Assembly (NCBI GenBank): GCA_018716385.1
Contig: DVJZ01000019.1
Span: 1 to 64,000, forward strand
Direction: 5' to 3'
Origin: Candidatus Enterenecus merdae
GTDB taxonomy: Bacteria; Bacillota; Clostridia; Oscillospirales; Oscillospiraceae
DNA: 64,000 nucleotides
Shown here: piece after piece, positions 47,031 through 57,290 of the stretch
How the letters are laid out: each line of letters starts with the position of its first letter
Position numbering within the stretch: position 1 is the first letter of the stretch
Notes under the pieces: generated by a model
Seen by the model: the letters and a program-made list of their open reading frames with translations, nothing else
What the model was told of the DNA's origin: nothing
The model's database searches: none
Made by a program: the position numbers and the translations under genes

Positions 47031-48812
47031 TCACTCAACGATGACAAAGGCGCTGGCGGACACCGACGGATCCGCACCGGACACGGCGGTGATCTCATAG
47101 GTTCCGGTCAGCTCCGGAGCCTGATACATACCGTTGCGGTCGATGGCCCCGCCGTTCTCCTCTTTCACAGACCAGATGACGCTCCGGTCCTCGCTGCCGG
47201 TCACTTCGGCCTGCAGCTGCAGCCGGCCCCGGCAGCTCACTCGGGAGAACTCCGGCGTCACCCGGATGGACACCGGGCGGTTGGTCAGCAGACGGCTGGT
47301 GTCCCGCTCCGGCTTCTGCGCAAAGTAATGGACCGTCAGCCGGTTGCCCTCCACCATGTCGTGGAGCCATAATCCCACCCGCATGGTGCCCCGCTCTGGA
47401 TAGACCAGGGCAGCTGCCTCCACCCAGGGTGGGGTGGCGGGAGAGGCCTTGCCCTTGAAAACCTCGCAGTTTCCGAAGCATAGGGCGGTCTCGTTCTCGG
47501 CGTTCTGATCCTCAAATTCGATGCTCAGGCGGACGTCCACCGTGCCTGGCCCCAAGCCATGGGCGATCTCCTCAGAGTATACCCGGCTGTTCACCCGCAG
47601 ACCGCCGGGCATCGTAAGCTCCACGGTGCCATGGGACACGGCGTAGTCGTACTGCTCCGGAGAGGGAAGGCCGAAGTCCAGGTGCAACGCGCCGCTGCTG
47701 CGCTGGTACACCGCTTTCACATCGGGCTTTTGCCAGTATTCCAGGCTGCGCACCGAGGTGGTCACGGCCTGGAGATTGTTCTCGCTCTGGCGATCGTCCT
47801 CCCGGCCCACCCGCTGCCGGAAGGGCAGATTGGTCACCGACGCCAGGAACACGCCCCCGGCGGAATTGATCAATTCCAGCTTGGCCAGATAAATGGGCAG
47901 ATCCCGCCCCCATAGGTGACGCTCCAGGTTGTCGGTGTTCAGGCGGCGGGCCTCCAGCTGACCGGAATCGGCGCACAGCCGGGTCCGGGCCTCCACCTCA
48001 ACATAATTTTTATAACTGTGGCTGCCCAGCTCCAGATCGATCTCTCCGCCGGAGGGGAACAGCGCGCTGTCCACATCGGTCATCTGGCGGGCCTTCAGCC
48101 GGAACCGGACAGGGTACACCTGGCGCCTCTCCTCCGGGCTCTCCCGGAATTCCAGGCGGACCCGGCCGTCCTCACTATCCACCAAGGCGCTCTCACCCGC
48201 CAGGCAGAACTGGACCGGCGGGGTCTTTTCATTCTTAACCACCAGCACTTCGACGGTAAACTCCTCCCCGGCGCATACCGCCGACGGAACGGACAGCACC
48301 AGCGTCAGCTCCTGGCTGGCATAGAGGATCGAGACGTTCTCCCGACCCTCCGCCTCCAGCAGCCGGCGGTACTCCGGCGGCTGCGCGGTGAGATAGAGGC
48401 GGCTGCCCTCCCTGGTCAGATTGTGCTGGCGGCTTTCCCCGGTATCCGCCCCCACGGCGTTTACCGGCACCAGGTCCGTCTCAGCATACTGCAGGCAGAG
48501 ATAGGCCGTGTCGTGGCCCAGCAGCTCCTCCTGCCCCTCCAGCATCTGGAGCTTGCGCAGCAGGGGTTCCTCTACCACCACCATCCGCCCCTGGTAATCC
48601 AGGGCCATGCCGCTTTCGATCAGCAGGGTGGAGTCGTCGCTGGCGCTGACGCCTAACCCGCAGACCACGCCGGCTCCCAAGGCCAGACGGTTGAGGAGCT
48701 GGCCCTTCTGCCGTCCATACCGCTGCTCCAGGTCAAAGTCCTGAACCGTCAGCAGCTTCCCATAAAAGTACCGGTTGCGCTCTATGGGAAAAAAATCCGT
48801 GTTCTTACTCAT
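47031..48812 (-). CDS. eCIS structural/fiber-like protein with C-terminal Ig-like (BIG2-like) domain
   Basis: 593 aa; FFPIERNRYFYGKLLTVQDFDLEQRYGRQKGQLLNRLALGAGVVCGLGV; C-term VSIRVTPEFSRVSCRGRLQLQAEVTGSEDRSVIWSVKEENGGAIDRNGMYQAPELTGTYEITAVSG. Confidence 0.65.
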   Translation of the reverse strand: MSKNTDFFPIERNRYFYGKLLTVQDFDLEQRYGRQKGQLLNRLALGAGVVCGLGVSASDDSTLLIESGMALDYQGRMVVVEEPLLRKLQMLEGQEELLGHDTAYLCLQYAETDLVPVNAVGADTGESRQHNLTREGSRLYLTAQPPEYRRLLEAEGRENVSILYASQELTLVLSVPSAVCAGEEFTVEVLVVKNEKTPPVQFCLAGESALVDSEDGRVRLEFRESPEERRQVYPVRFRLKARQMTDVDSALFPSGGEIDLELGSHSYKNYVEVEARTRLCADSGQLEARRLNTDNLERHLWGRDLPIYLAKLELINSAGGVFLASVTNLPFRQRVGREDDRQSENNLQAVTTSVRSLEYWQKPDVKAVYQRSSGALHLDFGLPSPEQYDYAVSHGTVELTMPGGLRVNSRVYSEEIAHGLGPGTVDVRLSIEFEDQNAENETALCFGNCEVFKGKASPATPPWVEAAALVYPERGTMRVGLWLHDMVEGNRLTVHYFAQKPERDTSRLLTNRPVSIRVTPEFSRVSCRGRLQLQAEVTGSEDRSVIWSVKEENGGAIDRNGMYQAPELTGTYEITAVSGADPSVSASAFVIVE

Positions 48813-49887
48813 GGTCTGCTCCTCCGATCGTTGTATTGTAATGGATGGTCATTTTCTCATCGATGGCCGCCTGGACATAACTGCCGATCTGGGAGTTGAT
48901 CCCCAGATAAGTGTGCCAGTCCAGCTGCACGCATGGTTTCAGCAGCACCAGCTCCAGGGTGGTCTCCGCGGGGATCAGCTCCCGCATCCGGCTTAAAAAC
49001 CGCTCCAGCTCCCGCTGATCCGAAAAGGTGTCCTGGGGCAGCAGCAGGAAAAAACGGTAGGGGTCTTCGCCATACAGCCGCCGGTACAGGCCGGGGTTCC
49101 GGCAGTCTGGGTCGTTGGGATCCACCGCGAAGTGCTCGACGATCCAGGGGCGCCGTCCGGTGAGGCGCTGTGTACTCCGGGCAATCCCCTCCGGAGTGTA
49201 CATGCTCTTATACTCCTCCAGCACCTGGGGCAGGCGGCGGCGCAGGTCGCCTCCCTCCTCCGGGTCCACGCACAGCCACTTGGCCAGGAAGCTCAGCATC
49301 TCCGGTGGGGCGCTTGCCGCATCCAGCAGCCGGGGCAGGTCGTCGATAGCAGCCTCCATGTCCTGGAACATGCTGTTGAAAATGGAGAGGTATCGGTAGG
49401 TGAAGTCCTGCTCCCGGTAGATGGCCGGCAGATAGTCCACCATATGGTCCCCCGCCAGGCGCAGGGAGAGCCCGTCCAGCCGGGGCCGGTCTGCCCCTCC
49501 GGCCGTCATCTCCAGAGCCAGCCACAGGTATCGCCCGGAGCAAGTGAGCCACAAATCCAGGTCCGCGGCCGCCGGCATCCCGAACAGATCCCGGATCCGG
49601 GCGGGGAGCTCCTCCCCCATCTCCAGCCCCTCCCACTCTGGCCAATCCGGCCGGTCGGAGGCCCTGGCGTACACCCGGATGCTCCCGTCCTGGGGCACGT
49701 CCCCGCGCAGCCGCAGGCGGCTCCATTGAAAGCCCGCCTCCCTGCTGTCAACGGGGGCTAGACAGATCAGTCCGGCAAAATTCCCGGGCTCCAAGGTCAG
49801 AGAATCCCCCTGGCACCGGACGTTCCACCGCCTTCCCCGCTCCCACTGCTCCCGGCATCGGAGGGTGAGATATACCTGTTCACTCAT
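48805..49887 (-). CDS. Phage tail protein I-like baseplate protein
   Basis: 360 aa; MVDYLPAIYREQDFTYRYLSIFNSMFQDMEAAIDDLPRLLDAASAPPEMLSFLAKWLCV. Confidence 0.85.
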   Translation of the reverse strand: MSEQVYLTLRCREQWERGRRWNVRCQGDSLTLEPGNFAGLICLAPVDSREAGFQWSRLRLRGDVPQDGSIRVYARASDRPDWPEWEGLEMGEELPARIRDLFGMPAAADLDLWLTCSGRYLWLALEMTAGGADRPRLDGLSLRLAGDHMVDYLPAIYREQDFTYRYLSIFNSMFQDMEAAIDDLPRLLDAASAPPEMLSFLAKWLCVDPEEGGDLRRRLPQVLEEYKSMYTPEGIARSTQRLTGRRPWIVEHFAVDPNDPDCRNPGLYRRLYGEDPYRFFLLLPQDTFSDQRELERFLSRMRELIPAETTLELVLLKPCVQLDWHTYLGINSQIGSYVQAAIDEKMTIHYNTTIGGADHE

Positions 49888-49928
49888 GAGCGCCCGCTCC
49901 TCTCCAGCCTATCCGTACAGGCCTCATA

Positions 49929-51980
49929 TCAGGGCCGAAGCATCTGGATCTCCATCCGCTCCAGGCTTCCAATCGCGTCTTGCGGGATCTGCAGATCCCC
50001 CGCCGCCGTCTCATAGCTGTTCTGATCCATCCCATGCAGTTCCAACCGGCGCACCTGCAACACACCGGGACAGCGCTGCAAAAGGATGATGCAATCGTCC
50101 CGGCGCACCGGGTTCCCGATGGCTTCCTGCCTCGGCGCAAAGGCCGCTTCCACCGCCTGGCGGATGGCTGACTCCTCCGCACCGGCGCCGGCTAGAAGCT
50201 GAACAGACAGGGTAAAGGGCGCATATCGCACGGACACCACCGCTGTGCGGATGCAGATGGGCCGGCAGCGCTCTAGCTGCCGCTCCACTGCCTGGAGAAA
50301 GCGGCGGTCCGCCACGGGACGCCGTCCCTCTCCCGCCGGGAGCACCGCTACGGTTACCGCGGCGCTCCGGCGCCCCTGTCCCCAGTGCGGATCAAAGCCC
50401 GGAAGGGCTTTGGCCCCCGCCACCCGCAGCCCTGGCGTCTGCCTGGCGCATTGGGCGTAGTCCTCTGCAGACAGGCACTTCGCTGTCCCCCCAAGCTGGG
50501 CCAGCAGCCGTCCCCGTCCTTCTGCGGGAGTCTCTCGCTCCCGCCCGCCGGAGGCCGCATCGTTATGCGCCGGTGTACCGTCCCAGAAGGTGAGGCTTGC
50601 CCCGGCGGGGATGTTGCCCCCGTTGCAAGAGGAAAGGATCAGCTCTGTTACCAGAATGGAGCCAAAACCCGGGGCCGGGACGGCCCCATGGTTCCCATCC
50701 CCGAAGGTCAGGGTCTCCCGCTGGGGATCATAGACAAACACCCGGTCCCTCGGGCCGCAGGCGGAGAGATCCTCCACCGGATGCCAGGGGGTGGGACGGG
50801 CATCCCCGTCCTCTCCCACCGTCTGGCACAGCAGGTGCAGATGTTCGGTCAGCGCCGTCTGTCCACCCAGGTTCAGGGATACCTGCTGTCCGGGCAGCCC
50901 CGTGCCGTCAAACAGCAGATCCTGGGTGTACAACGGATCCAGGGCAACCACCAGCAGGTTTTCCTCCCCGTCCTGCGCGGCTCTATTGGCGTTTACCATC
51001 AGCCTCAGCCCATCCTCTCCCGGCAAGGGCTGATAGTCCGAGATCTGTTCCCATCCCGCTGGCGTGCGGAGGAAGACCGCCAGCTCCGCCCGCTGAGCCT
51101 GGGCGCTGGCCACCAGCACCTGCTGGTCTTGGGATGGCGGGACGGCAAAGGTATACCGCCTGGCCCGGCTCTCCTGTTGCGCGGCCAGGTAGCGGCCGGT
51201 GAACAGGCCGGACAGCCGCACCTGCTCCTCACAACCCGGTTGGGTCTGCCGCAGACGCAGCCAGTAAAGCCCCCCCTCCCCCGCCGGCCAGTCCGCCGGC
51301 AGAGGCAGCGTCACCGAGCCGCTCCAGCTCAGGGCCCAAGTCTCATCCTCCAAGGGCTGGACTTCCTCTGCGCCCAACAGCTCCCAGGCCAGGGTCCTGG
51401 GCGGGGGCGTGGCGTCATCCTTTGGATTCCTGGGCGCACCGGAGGGCTGCTCCACCTGAAACCAAAGCCTTATCCTTCCCTCCGGAGGTTGGGACAGGCC
51501 CAAGACCAGGCTGCTCTCCTGCCCACCGAACGCAAAGGGCTGGAAGGGCATTCCCCCCGTGCAGAGCTCGGTGATGTCCGCCCGCTGTCCGTCCAGCTCT
51601 GCCAGCACCCGCTCCAGGCGGGGGCGGCGGGCCGGGATGGGCTCCAGCAGCTCAAAGGGCAGCGCCTGCGGCCCTGCCAGGCGCGTTCCAGCCAGGCGGC
51701 CGGGCGCGTCGTCCGGCACCGCCAGGGTGCACACTGCCGCCCGCTCCGGGCGCAGGCGCAGCCCCGCCAGTTCCAACAGTTTCCGCCGGATCGCCGGAGT
51801 GATCTGATCCATGTGGTACTGCTGCAGCTCCTTGTACCAGGCCATCAACTCCAGCACCGTGATGCCGGGATCGTGGGCATTGTGGTCTGTCCAGACAGGG
51901 CACAGCCAGGGCAAGCGGGCCTCTGCCTCCGACACAATCGCCTCATAAGTCTGGTCATCCAGTCTGCGGGAAACCAGCAT
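49929..51980 (-). CDS. Putative baseplate assembly protein (baseplate J-like, Afp11-type)
   Basis: Start at MLVSRRLDDQTYEAIVSEAEARLPWLCPVWTDHNAHDPGITVLELMAWYKELQQYHMDQI; NGGNIPAGASLTF, LSAEDYAQCARQTPGL. Confidence 0.88.
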   Translation of the reverse strand: MLVSRRLDDQTYEAIVSEAEARLPWLCPVWTDHNAHDPGITVLELMAWYKELQQYHMDQITPAIRRKLLELAGLRLRPERAAVCTLAVPDDAPGRLAGTRLAGPQALPFELLEPIPARRPRLERVLAELDGQRADITELCTGGMPFQPFAFGGQESSLVLGLSQPPEGRIRLWFQVEQPSGAPRNPKDDATPPPRTLAWELLGAEEVQPLEDETWALSWSGSVTLPLPADWPAGEGGLYWLRLRQTQPGCEEQVRLSGLFTGRYLAAQQESRARRYTFAVPPSQDQQVLVASAQAQRAELAVFLRTPAGWEQISDYQPLPGEDGLRLMVNANRAAQDGEENLLVVALDPLYTQDLLFDGTGLPGQQVSLNLGGQTALTEHLHLLCQTVGEDGDARPTPWHPVEDLSACGPRDRVFVYDPQRETLTFGDGNHGAVPAPGFGSILVTELILSSCNGGNIPAGASLTFWDGTPAHNDAASGGRERETPAEGRGRLLAQLGGTAKCLSAEDYAQCARQTPGLRVAGAKALPGFDPHWGQGRRSAAVTVAVLPAGEGRRPVADRRFLQAVERQLERCRPICIRTAVVSVRYAPFTLSVQLLAGAGAEESAIRQAVEAAFAPRQEAIGNPVRRDDCIILLQRCPGVLQVRRLELHGMDQNSYETAAGDLQIPQDAIGSLERMEIQMLRP

Positions 51981-52023
51981 AGTCCTCCCCTCCTTTCTGC
52001 GCGGTCCCTTGGTACCGCGTCCA

Positions 52024-54930
52024 TTACAGCACGCGAATGAGATGGGTGCCGCTCTCCGCCACCCCATACGGGAAGGCGGTTTCCCGGTCCAGCGGCGACA
52101 GGCGAGCCTGTCCCTCTTGGTCATAGGCGCCCTCTGCCAGGATCTGCTGGATGGCGCGCACATTGGGCACATCCCGCACAGTGCTCCACACCTCGTCCAC
52201 CCGGATCTGTTCGCCGATCGGGCGGGCCCTCCAGGTGGTGCGGATTAGCGTTTCCAACCGTTTGATGATCTCCCGCTGGGTATCCGCCGCCCGATCCGGC
52301 TGCTCAGTCTCCACCGTCACCAGGGTATTCACTGTCAGCACCGTGGCAGGGCAGACATGGAGCCGGTCCTCCGCCACCAGGCAGCAGGAACAACGTCCGC
52401 TGAGAAAGCGGTACACCTCCCGGCACAGCTCCTCCATGCCGGCCTCCGCCTCGCCAAAGCCGGTAAGTACGACCGTCACATGGCCGGGAGCCTCTATGCC
52501 CCGGGCGTCCCGCCCGGCAAAACAGCGTACATGGCGCACCTGGGGGAAGGCCTCTTTCACCAAGTCTTCATAGTCCCGCCGGCCAGCGGCGCGGCCTCGG
52601 GTTCTCAGGCGGCGGTTGCCCTGCGCTTCAAGCTCCTCCCAGTCAGGGCGGCCGGTTCCACCGCTCATGGGCGTGCGGTTGGTCACCGCCGAGATCCGGG
52701 GCAGCCCGCCCAGCAGGGCGTTCACCTGTCCCGCGGACACGTTGCCCCGGCTCCCGCCGCCGCTGGCATAGGTCACGCGGATGTTGTGGTCCCCCATGGG
52801 CGGGACACGGCCCTGCCGGCCGTCCCCAAAGCGGATCACACCCTGATAGGGGTCCAGGGCGTACCGGCGCTCCTCCGGTCCGGCCAGGGCCAGATCGGTG
52901 ATCTGGCTCCACCGTACCCAGCAGCGGACGGGATCGTGGCCGTTCCGCTCCAGGCTGACTCCCTCCGGATCCGCCTGGGCCATGGCCAAGGCCTCCTCCG
53001 CGGAAAGCCCGGATATCTCGTCCACCCACACCTGGCAGTCCTGCACAGGCCGGGCCAGCAGGGCCACGGTCTTTCCCGCCTCGTAGGCGGCGGTGTCGAA
53101 AAACTGCTCCGGCTCCCGCTGCCGCTGCACGGCTGTGACGGTATTGCGCAGGATCGCTGCCACCGTGGGGGCCGGCCCCGGGCGGCGGGAGGTGCGGCTC
53201 ACCCGCAGCCAGCACCCCTCCTGCCCCAGCAGCTCTTCCCGGGGCAGGGGCTGGGACAGATATAGGAAGATCTCTCCGCTGTGGAGCAGGTTCGCGGTCC
53301 CATCCACATACCGAACGGGCTGGAAGCGGCTGCCGTCCCACCACTCCCACAGCAGGGCATCCTCCATCCGGACCCGGCCCGCCATCTGGAACCGTAGGGA
53401 TAACGGCATGGCGTGGGGCGAGCGGTCAAAGCGCAGATACATGGCCTGGAAACCGGGCTCCATGGGCCGCAGCAGGGACAGCCCCAGCTGCCCTATTCGG
53501 TCCGCCTCCTCCACTGTTCTTCGGATGCCGTTGTTCTCGGCGGTCACTGAGCTGACCCGGACCCCTTGCGTGTACTGCCAGGAGAACTCGGCCTGCTTCA
53601 CAAAGGGCAGGATCCACCGCTGATAGAGGGAGAACTGGTTCTCCACCTGGGTGATCCGGGCCCTGATATACCAACCGGTCTGCGCGTTCACGTCGGTGGG
53701 CGCCAAGTCCCCGGGCACCTGAAAGACCACCTCCAGCGCCCCCTCCCGCTTGCAGGAGAAGGGGTTCTTATCCCCTTTCACCTCCAGTTGCCGCCAGCCC
53801 AGTCCGTTGAAGTACTCCCACACCACACCGGAGATCCATACGTCGTCCGGCTTGACCTCCACGGCGCCCCGCTTGTCGATGATGGCCTCGCCAAAGGCGT
53901 AGCGGGGAGGCTGGATATCTGCCTCCTCCACGATCGGGACGATCTCAAGGCGCAGGTTTGCCTGGGCGCCCGCCTTGGACAGGGCGCTGTCACAGCGCAG
54001 ATAGAAGATGCCATAGGGCGCCGGGCGCCGGCCAAAGCAGTAGCCTCCTTCTGGAAAATCGATCGGTAGGTCTCCAAAAAAGAGCCTTTGGGCTCCACAG
54101 GGCTCCAGCGGGGCACTGGAGAGCAGGACCTGGTCCAGCTTCAGCTCCGCAGAGGGCCGCCCCTGGCAGGCAATGGCAATCTCCCCCCCCTCTTCCAAGG
54201 GTTCCAGCGCCAGGCGGCTATGCTTTTCCAACACGATGCGGCCATGCTCTGCCTCCACCTTGTCAAACGGGATGTCCATCCCATCATGGCGAAAGGTCCA
54301 GCGCAGCTCCTGCCCCGCCAGGCGCTCCACCGACTCCTCCTCCAGATAGCGGGCCTGCTGGCGCGGCTCCACTGTGATCCGGCAGGGGCTGTCCAGCCGG
54401 AGCACCTGGCTCTGGCCCAAGGTGAACCGGTGACGCTGGCACTCCTCCCCGGCCCCGTCAGCGAAAAAACGCAGGGGGCGGGAGAGGTCCAGGCGCTGGA
54501 TCCGGTCCTCCTCCGGGTCCACATAGTACACGTCCTCCAGCTGGGCCGCCGTGGCCTCAATGGCCCGCTCTGTCTCGTAGACGATGTTCTCTCCGGCCTC
54601 GTCGGGCGTGAAGACCGCCGTCCCCTGGGGAACCGGCACAGGATCCTCCTCGCCGTCGTTGGGGATGAATTCCATCGTCCCGGAGGCCGGTACGGGCCCA
54701 GGCTCCTGGACCCCGATCTCATTTAGAAACTCCGTGTAGAGCTTGCCGGGTATGGCATTCATCCGATCCACTGTCTGGTGAAACATGGTGGTAAACAGCT
54801 CCGCCAGGGCGGCTCCCGGATCGTCCTCCGGCGACTCATATCGCCACTCCGGGGTATAGGAGCGGGCCAGCCTGGCCACCTGCCGCCGGACCGCCTCCAG
54901 ATCCCGGGGGTCCAATATAGGGTGCCTCAT
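52024..54930 (-). CDS. Putative baseplate assembly protein (baseplate J-like, Afp12-type)
   Basis: 968 aa; DDPGAALAELFTTMFHQTVDRMNAIPGKLYTEFLNEIG, GSRGNVSAGQVNALLGGLPRISAVTNRTPMSGGTG, GRAAGRRDYEDLVKEAFPQVRHVRCF. Confidence 0.9.
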   Translation of the reverse strand: MRHPILDPRDLEAVRRQVARLARSYTPEWRYESPEDDPGAALAELFTTMFHQTVDRMNAIPGKLYTEFLNEIGVQEPGPVPASGTMEFIPNDGEEDPVPVPQGTAVFTPDEAGENIVYETERAIEATAAQLEDVYYVDPEEDRIQRLDLSRPLRFFADGAGEECQRHRFTLGQSQVLRLDSPCRITVEPRQQARYLEEESVERLAGQELRWTFRHDGMDIPFDKVEAEHGRIVLEKHSRLALEPLEEGGEIAIACQGRPSAELKLDQVLLSSAPLEPCGAQRLFFGDLPIDFPEGGYCFGRRPAPYGIFYLRCDSALSKAGAQANLRLEIVPIVEEADIQPPRYAFGEAIIDKRGAVEVKPDDVWISGVVWEYFNGLGWRQLEVKGDKNPFSCKREGALEVVFQVPGDLAPTDVNAQTGWYIRARITQVENQFSLYQRWILPFVKQAEFSWQYTQGVRVSSVTAENNGIRRTVEEADRIGQLGLSLLRPMEPGFQAMYLRFDRSPHAMPLSLRFQMAGRVRMEDALLWEWWDGSRFQPVRYVDGTANLLHSGEIFLYLSQPLPREELLGQEGCWLRVSRTSRRPGPAPTVAAILRNTVTAVQRQREPEQFFDTAAYEAGKTVALLARPVQDCQVWVDEISGLSAEEALAMAQADPEGVSLERNGHDPVRCWVRWSQITDLALAGPEERRYALDPYQGVIRFGDGRQGRVPPMGDHNIRVTYASGGGSRGNVSAGQVNALLGGLPRISAVTNRTPMSGGTGRPDWEELEAQGNRRLRTRGRAAGRRDYEDLVKEAFPQVRHVRCFAGRDARGIEAPGHVTVVLTGFGEAEAGMEELCREVYRFLSGRCSCCLVAEDRLHVCPATVLTVNTLVTVETEQPDRAADTQREIIKRLETLIRTTWRARPIGEQIRVDEVWSTVRDVPNVRAIQQILAEGAYDQEGQARLSPLDRETAFPYGVAESGTHLIRVL

Positions 54931-55349
54931 ACGCCGCCTCCTCCCTCAGACCCCTCTGTGACATAGAAGGGATACACATGATTGTACCGGCTGTTGGTGC
55001 TGCGGATGGTGTAGGCCACCTCCATCACCAGGGCGCCGGTAAACTGGTTGCTCTCCCGGCACTTCACCTCCACGTCCATGATCCTGGGCTCTTGGTACTG
55101 CAGTTGCTCCCGCACCGCGGAGGCCATGCTTTGCCGGCTTGTACTGGAAGAGGGCGCAAAGACATACTCCATCACGCTGGAGCCGAACTCCGGCCGCATA
55201 ACCCGCTCGCCCCGCATGGTGTTGAGGATGATACCCACGGCCTCCCGGATGTCCTCTTCCTGGCTCACCATGGCAAATTTCCCCGTCCGGGGATCCACCT
55301 GGAGGGGGAATTTGACTCCCTGCCCCAGGAAACGGCGCTGGTTTTCCAT
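54927..55349 (-). CDS. GPW/gp25 baseplate wedge protein
   Basis: 140 aa; QEEDIREAVGIILNTMRGERVMRPEFGSSVMEYVF. Confidence 0.92.
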   Translation of the reverse strand: MENQRRFLGQGVKFPLQVDPRTGKFAMVSQEEDIREAVGIILNTMRGERVMRPEFGSSVMEYVFAPSSSTSRQSMASAVREQLQYQEPRIMDVEVKCRESNQFTGALVMEVAYTIRSTNSRYNHVYPFYVTEGSEGGGGV

Positions 55350-55386
55350 GTCCGCTCCCTCCTGTCTGCCGCGCCGCGGCGCTGGC

Positions 55387-56172
55387 TTAGTTGATCTTTA
55401 CAATGGCGCCCTTCAGGGTGGCCGGGCCAGAGGCGTTCAGATCCAACGTAGCGTCCGACTTCACCTCCGCCGTGGCGCCCTGGAGCGTCAGCCCGCCGCT
55501 GGCCTTGGCCTGGACATTGGCCCCTTCCAGGCTGACAGTGCCGCTGCCCTTCCCCGTGAGATTGCCCCCGCTCTCCAACACCAGGGAGGTATTCCCCGCG
55601 CAAATGGTCAGCTTCGTCTTGGCCTTTAGGGTGACCTCCCCACGTTTCAGATCCAGGATCAGGGCATTGTCCCCCTCCTTATCCTGGACGGCCACCTGCT
55701 CACCTCCGTCATCCACGGTGAGCACCGTCCCAGAGGGCATGGTGAGCGTCACCCTCTGCTTCTTGTCCTCGTCATGCAGCGACAGGTCAATCCTCCCGGG
55801 CGTCCGGATGCCGTACTCCTCCGCCTTGCCGTTCTCCACGGTATAGGGCGGCTTCACCTCCGTGTTCCAATATCCGCCCAGCACCAGAGGGCGATGGGGA
55901 TCGTCATCCAGATAGGCCAGCACCACCAGGTCGTTCACCTGGGGGAAGAAGAACATCCCGCAATCCTTGCCGCCCATGGGAGTCATCACATAGCACCAGT
56001 CTGTCTCCTCCGCGTCGGCGCTGCCGATGGGCAGACACTTGACCCGATTGAGTTTTTTATCGTCCCGGATGTTGGTGACCTTGGCCAGTGTGATGCCGCG
56101 CCGGGACATCTCCCGGCTTGTCCGGCCTTCTGTCCGCTCCATCAGAACGTCAAGCTGCTCTGCGATGCTCAT
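55387..56172 (-). CDS. Baseplate assembly protein V / VgrG C-terminal half (gp5 OB fold, beta-helix)
   Basis: 261 aa; GRVMPMGG-type segment DWCYVMTPMGGKDCGMFFFPQVNDLVVLAYLDDDPHRPLVLGGYWN and repetitive beta-helix tail. Confidence 0.9.
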   Translation of the reverse strand: MSIAEQLDVLMERTEGRTSREMSRRGITLAKVTNIRDDKKLNRVKCLPIGSADAEETDWCYVMTPMGGKDCGMFFFPQVNDLVVLAYLDDDPHRPLVLGGYWNTEVKPPYTVENGKAEEYGIRTPGRIDLSLHDEDKKQRVTLTMPSGTVLTVDDGGEQVAVQDKEGDNALILDLKRGEVTLKAKTKLTICAGNTSLVLESGGNLTGKGSGTVSLEGANVQAKASGGLTLQGATAEVKSDATLDLNASGPATLKGAIVKIN

Positions 56173-57260
56173 ATCTTCGCCCCCTTCACCTCAAAGGCTG
56201 TGACATAGCCCTGCTGGGTAAATATATGCCGGATTTTTGTCAAAAAATAGCTGCCATTGCTCTCGGGGTCTCCCCCCGTGATCTTCAGATAGCGGCCGGG
56301 AATCAGCTCGGGAATGCCCACGCACTGTCCCTCTCCGCTCACCATGCCCATGGCGATGCCGTTGAGGCGGTTCTGGGCCAGCTTCTTGCACTCGGCCTGA
56401 GTCCTGGCATACTCGCTGTACTCCCGCAACACCGCCTGCTTCAGCTGAGGTACCAGCTCTGCAGCAGACTTGCCGCTGCCGGCAGTGACAGACGAGGCGA
56501 TCCCCTTCACCGGCTGCTGGTTCACATCCCGGCCGTAGATTTCCACCTGTCCCACCTGATGGGCCATGGACACCCGCCTTTTGAAGGACGCCAGCTCCTG
56601 GCCGAAATGGAGGGTGAGGATCGGGGTGGTCTGGTCGGCCAGCGTATCGAATATCAGCTCCCCGTCCACCGCGAACAGGCTCGCGCCGTATCGCTGGGCC
56701 AGTAGGTTGAGAAATTTCCAATCGTCAATCTTTTCCTTGAGAATCGGCGTGTCAAATCCCAGCAGGCTGCCTACCGTCACCCGCTTTGCAAAGCCGGCTG
56801 AGACCCCTTTATTCAGGATGGTCTTGACGATTTCCGCCGCTTTTTTCTGCCCTGCGTACATCGGCTCCCGCAGGCACATGAGATAGCCCAGCGCGTCCAG
56901 CCCACTCACCGCAATGCGGGGCGCGCTGTCCCGATGAAATTCGACGGCATAGTCATCCACATAGCCGTAGAACAGTTCCTTTTTCTTCACGTATCCGCCC
57001 TTGACCACCAGCTTTGCCCCAATCCGGATGACGTCGGTTAGGACATTCTCCCACTTTTTCATCTCGTAGTTGTACTGTCCCTCCAGGGTGAAGGAGCAGC
57101 CACCCGCCGTGCCGTCTGCGGCAATCTCCACCTCCAGGGAGGGGATATTGTACTTGCTGCTGGCCAGTTCGACCCCGCCTACCGTGATCTCAAAGGAGGG
57201 CTCGGTGAACTTGTCATACTTCTTCCAAAGGGCGTCATAGGTGTAGCTGCCCTTGTCCAC
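56169..57260 (-). CDS. Phage late control gene D-like / VgrG N-terminal half
   Basis: 363 aa; FYGYVDDYAVEFHRDSAPRIAVSGLDALGYLMCL, DTPILKEKIDDWKFLNLLAQRYGASLFAVDGELIF. Confidence 0.9.
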   Translation of the reverse strand: MDKGSYTYDALWKKYDKFTEPSFEITVGGVELASSKYNIPSLEVEIAADGTAGGCSFTLEGQYNYEMKKWENVLTDVIRIGAKLVVKGGYVKKKELFYGYVDDYAVEFHRDSAPRIAVSGLDALGYLMCLREPMYAGQKKAAEIVKTILNKGVSAGFAKRVTVGSLLGFDTPILKEKIDDWKFLNLLAQRYGASLFAVDGELIFDTLADQTTPILTLHFGQELASFKRRVSMAHQVGQVEIYGRDVNQQPVKGIASSVTAGSGKSAAELVPQLKQAVLREYSEYARTQAECKKLAQNRLNGIAMGMVSGEGQCVGIPELIPGRYLKITGGDPESNGSYFLTKIRHIFTQQGYVTAFEVKGAKI

Positions 57261-57290
57261 AGGCCCACCTCCTCTCTCCTTATGGGCAGG

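Noticed and set aside
55387-57260. Type VI secretion VgrG
   Set aside because: gpD and gpV homologues are separate genes among eCIS-type baseplate genes; no TssJLM, TssB/C pair or ClpV-type ATPase seen in the window.
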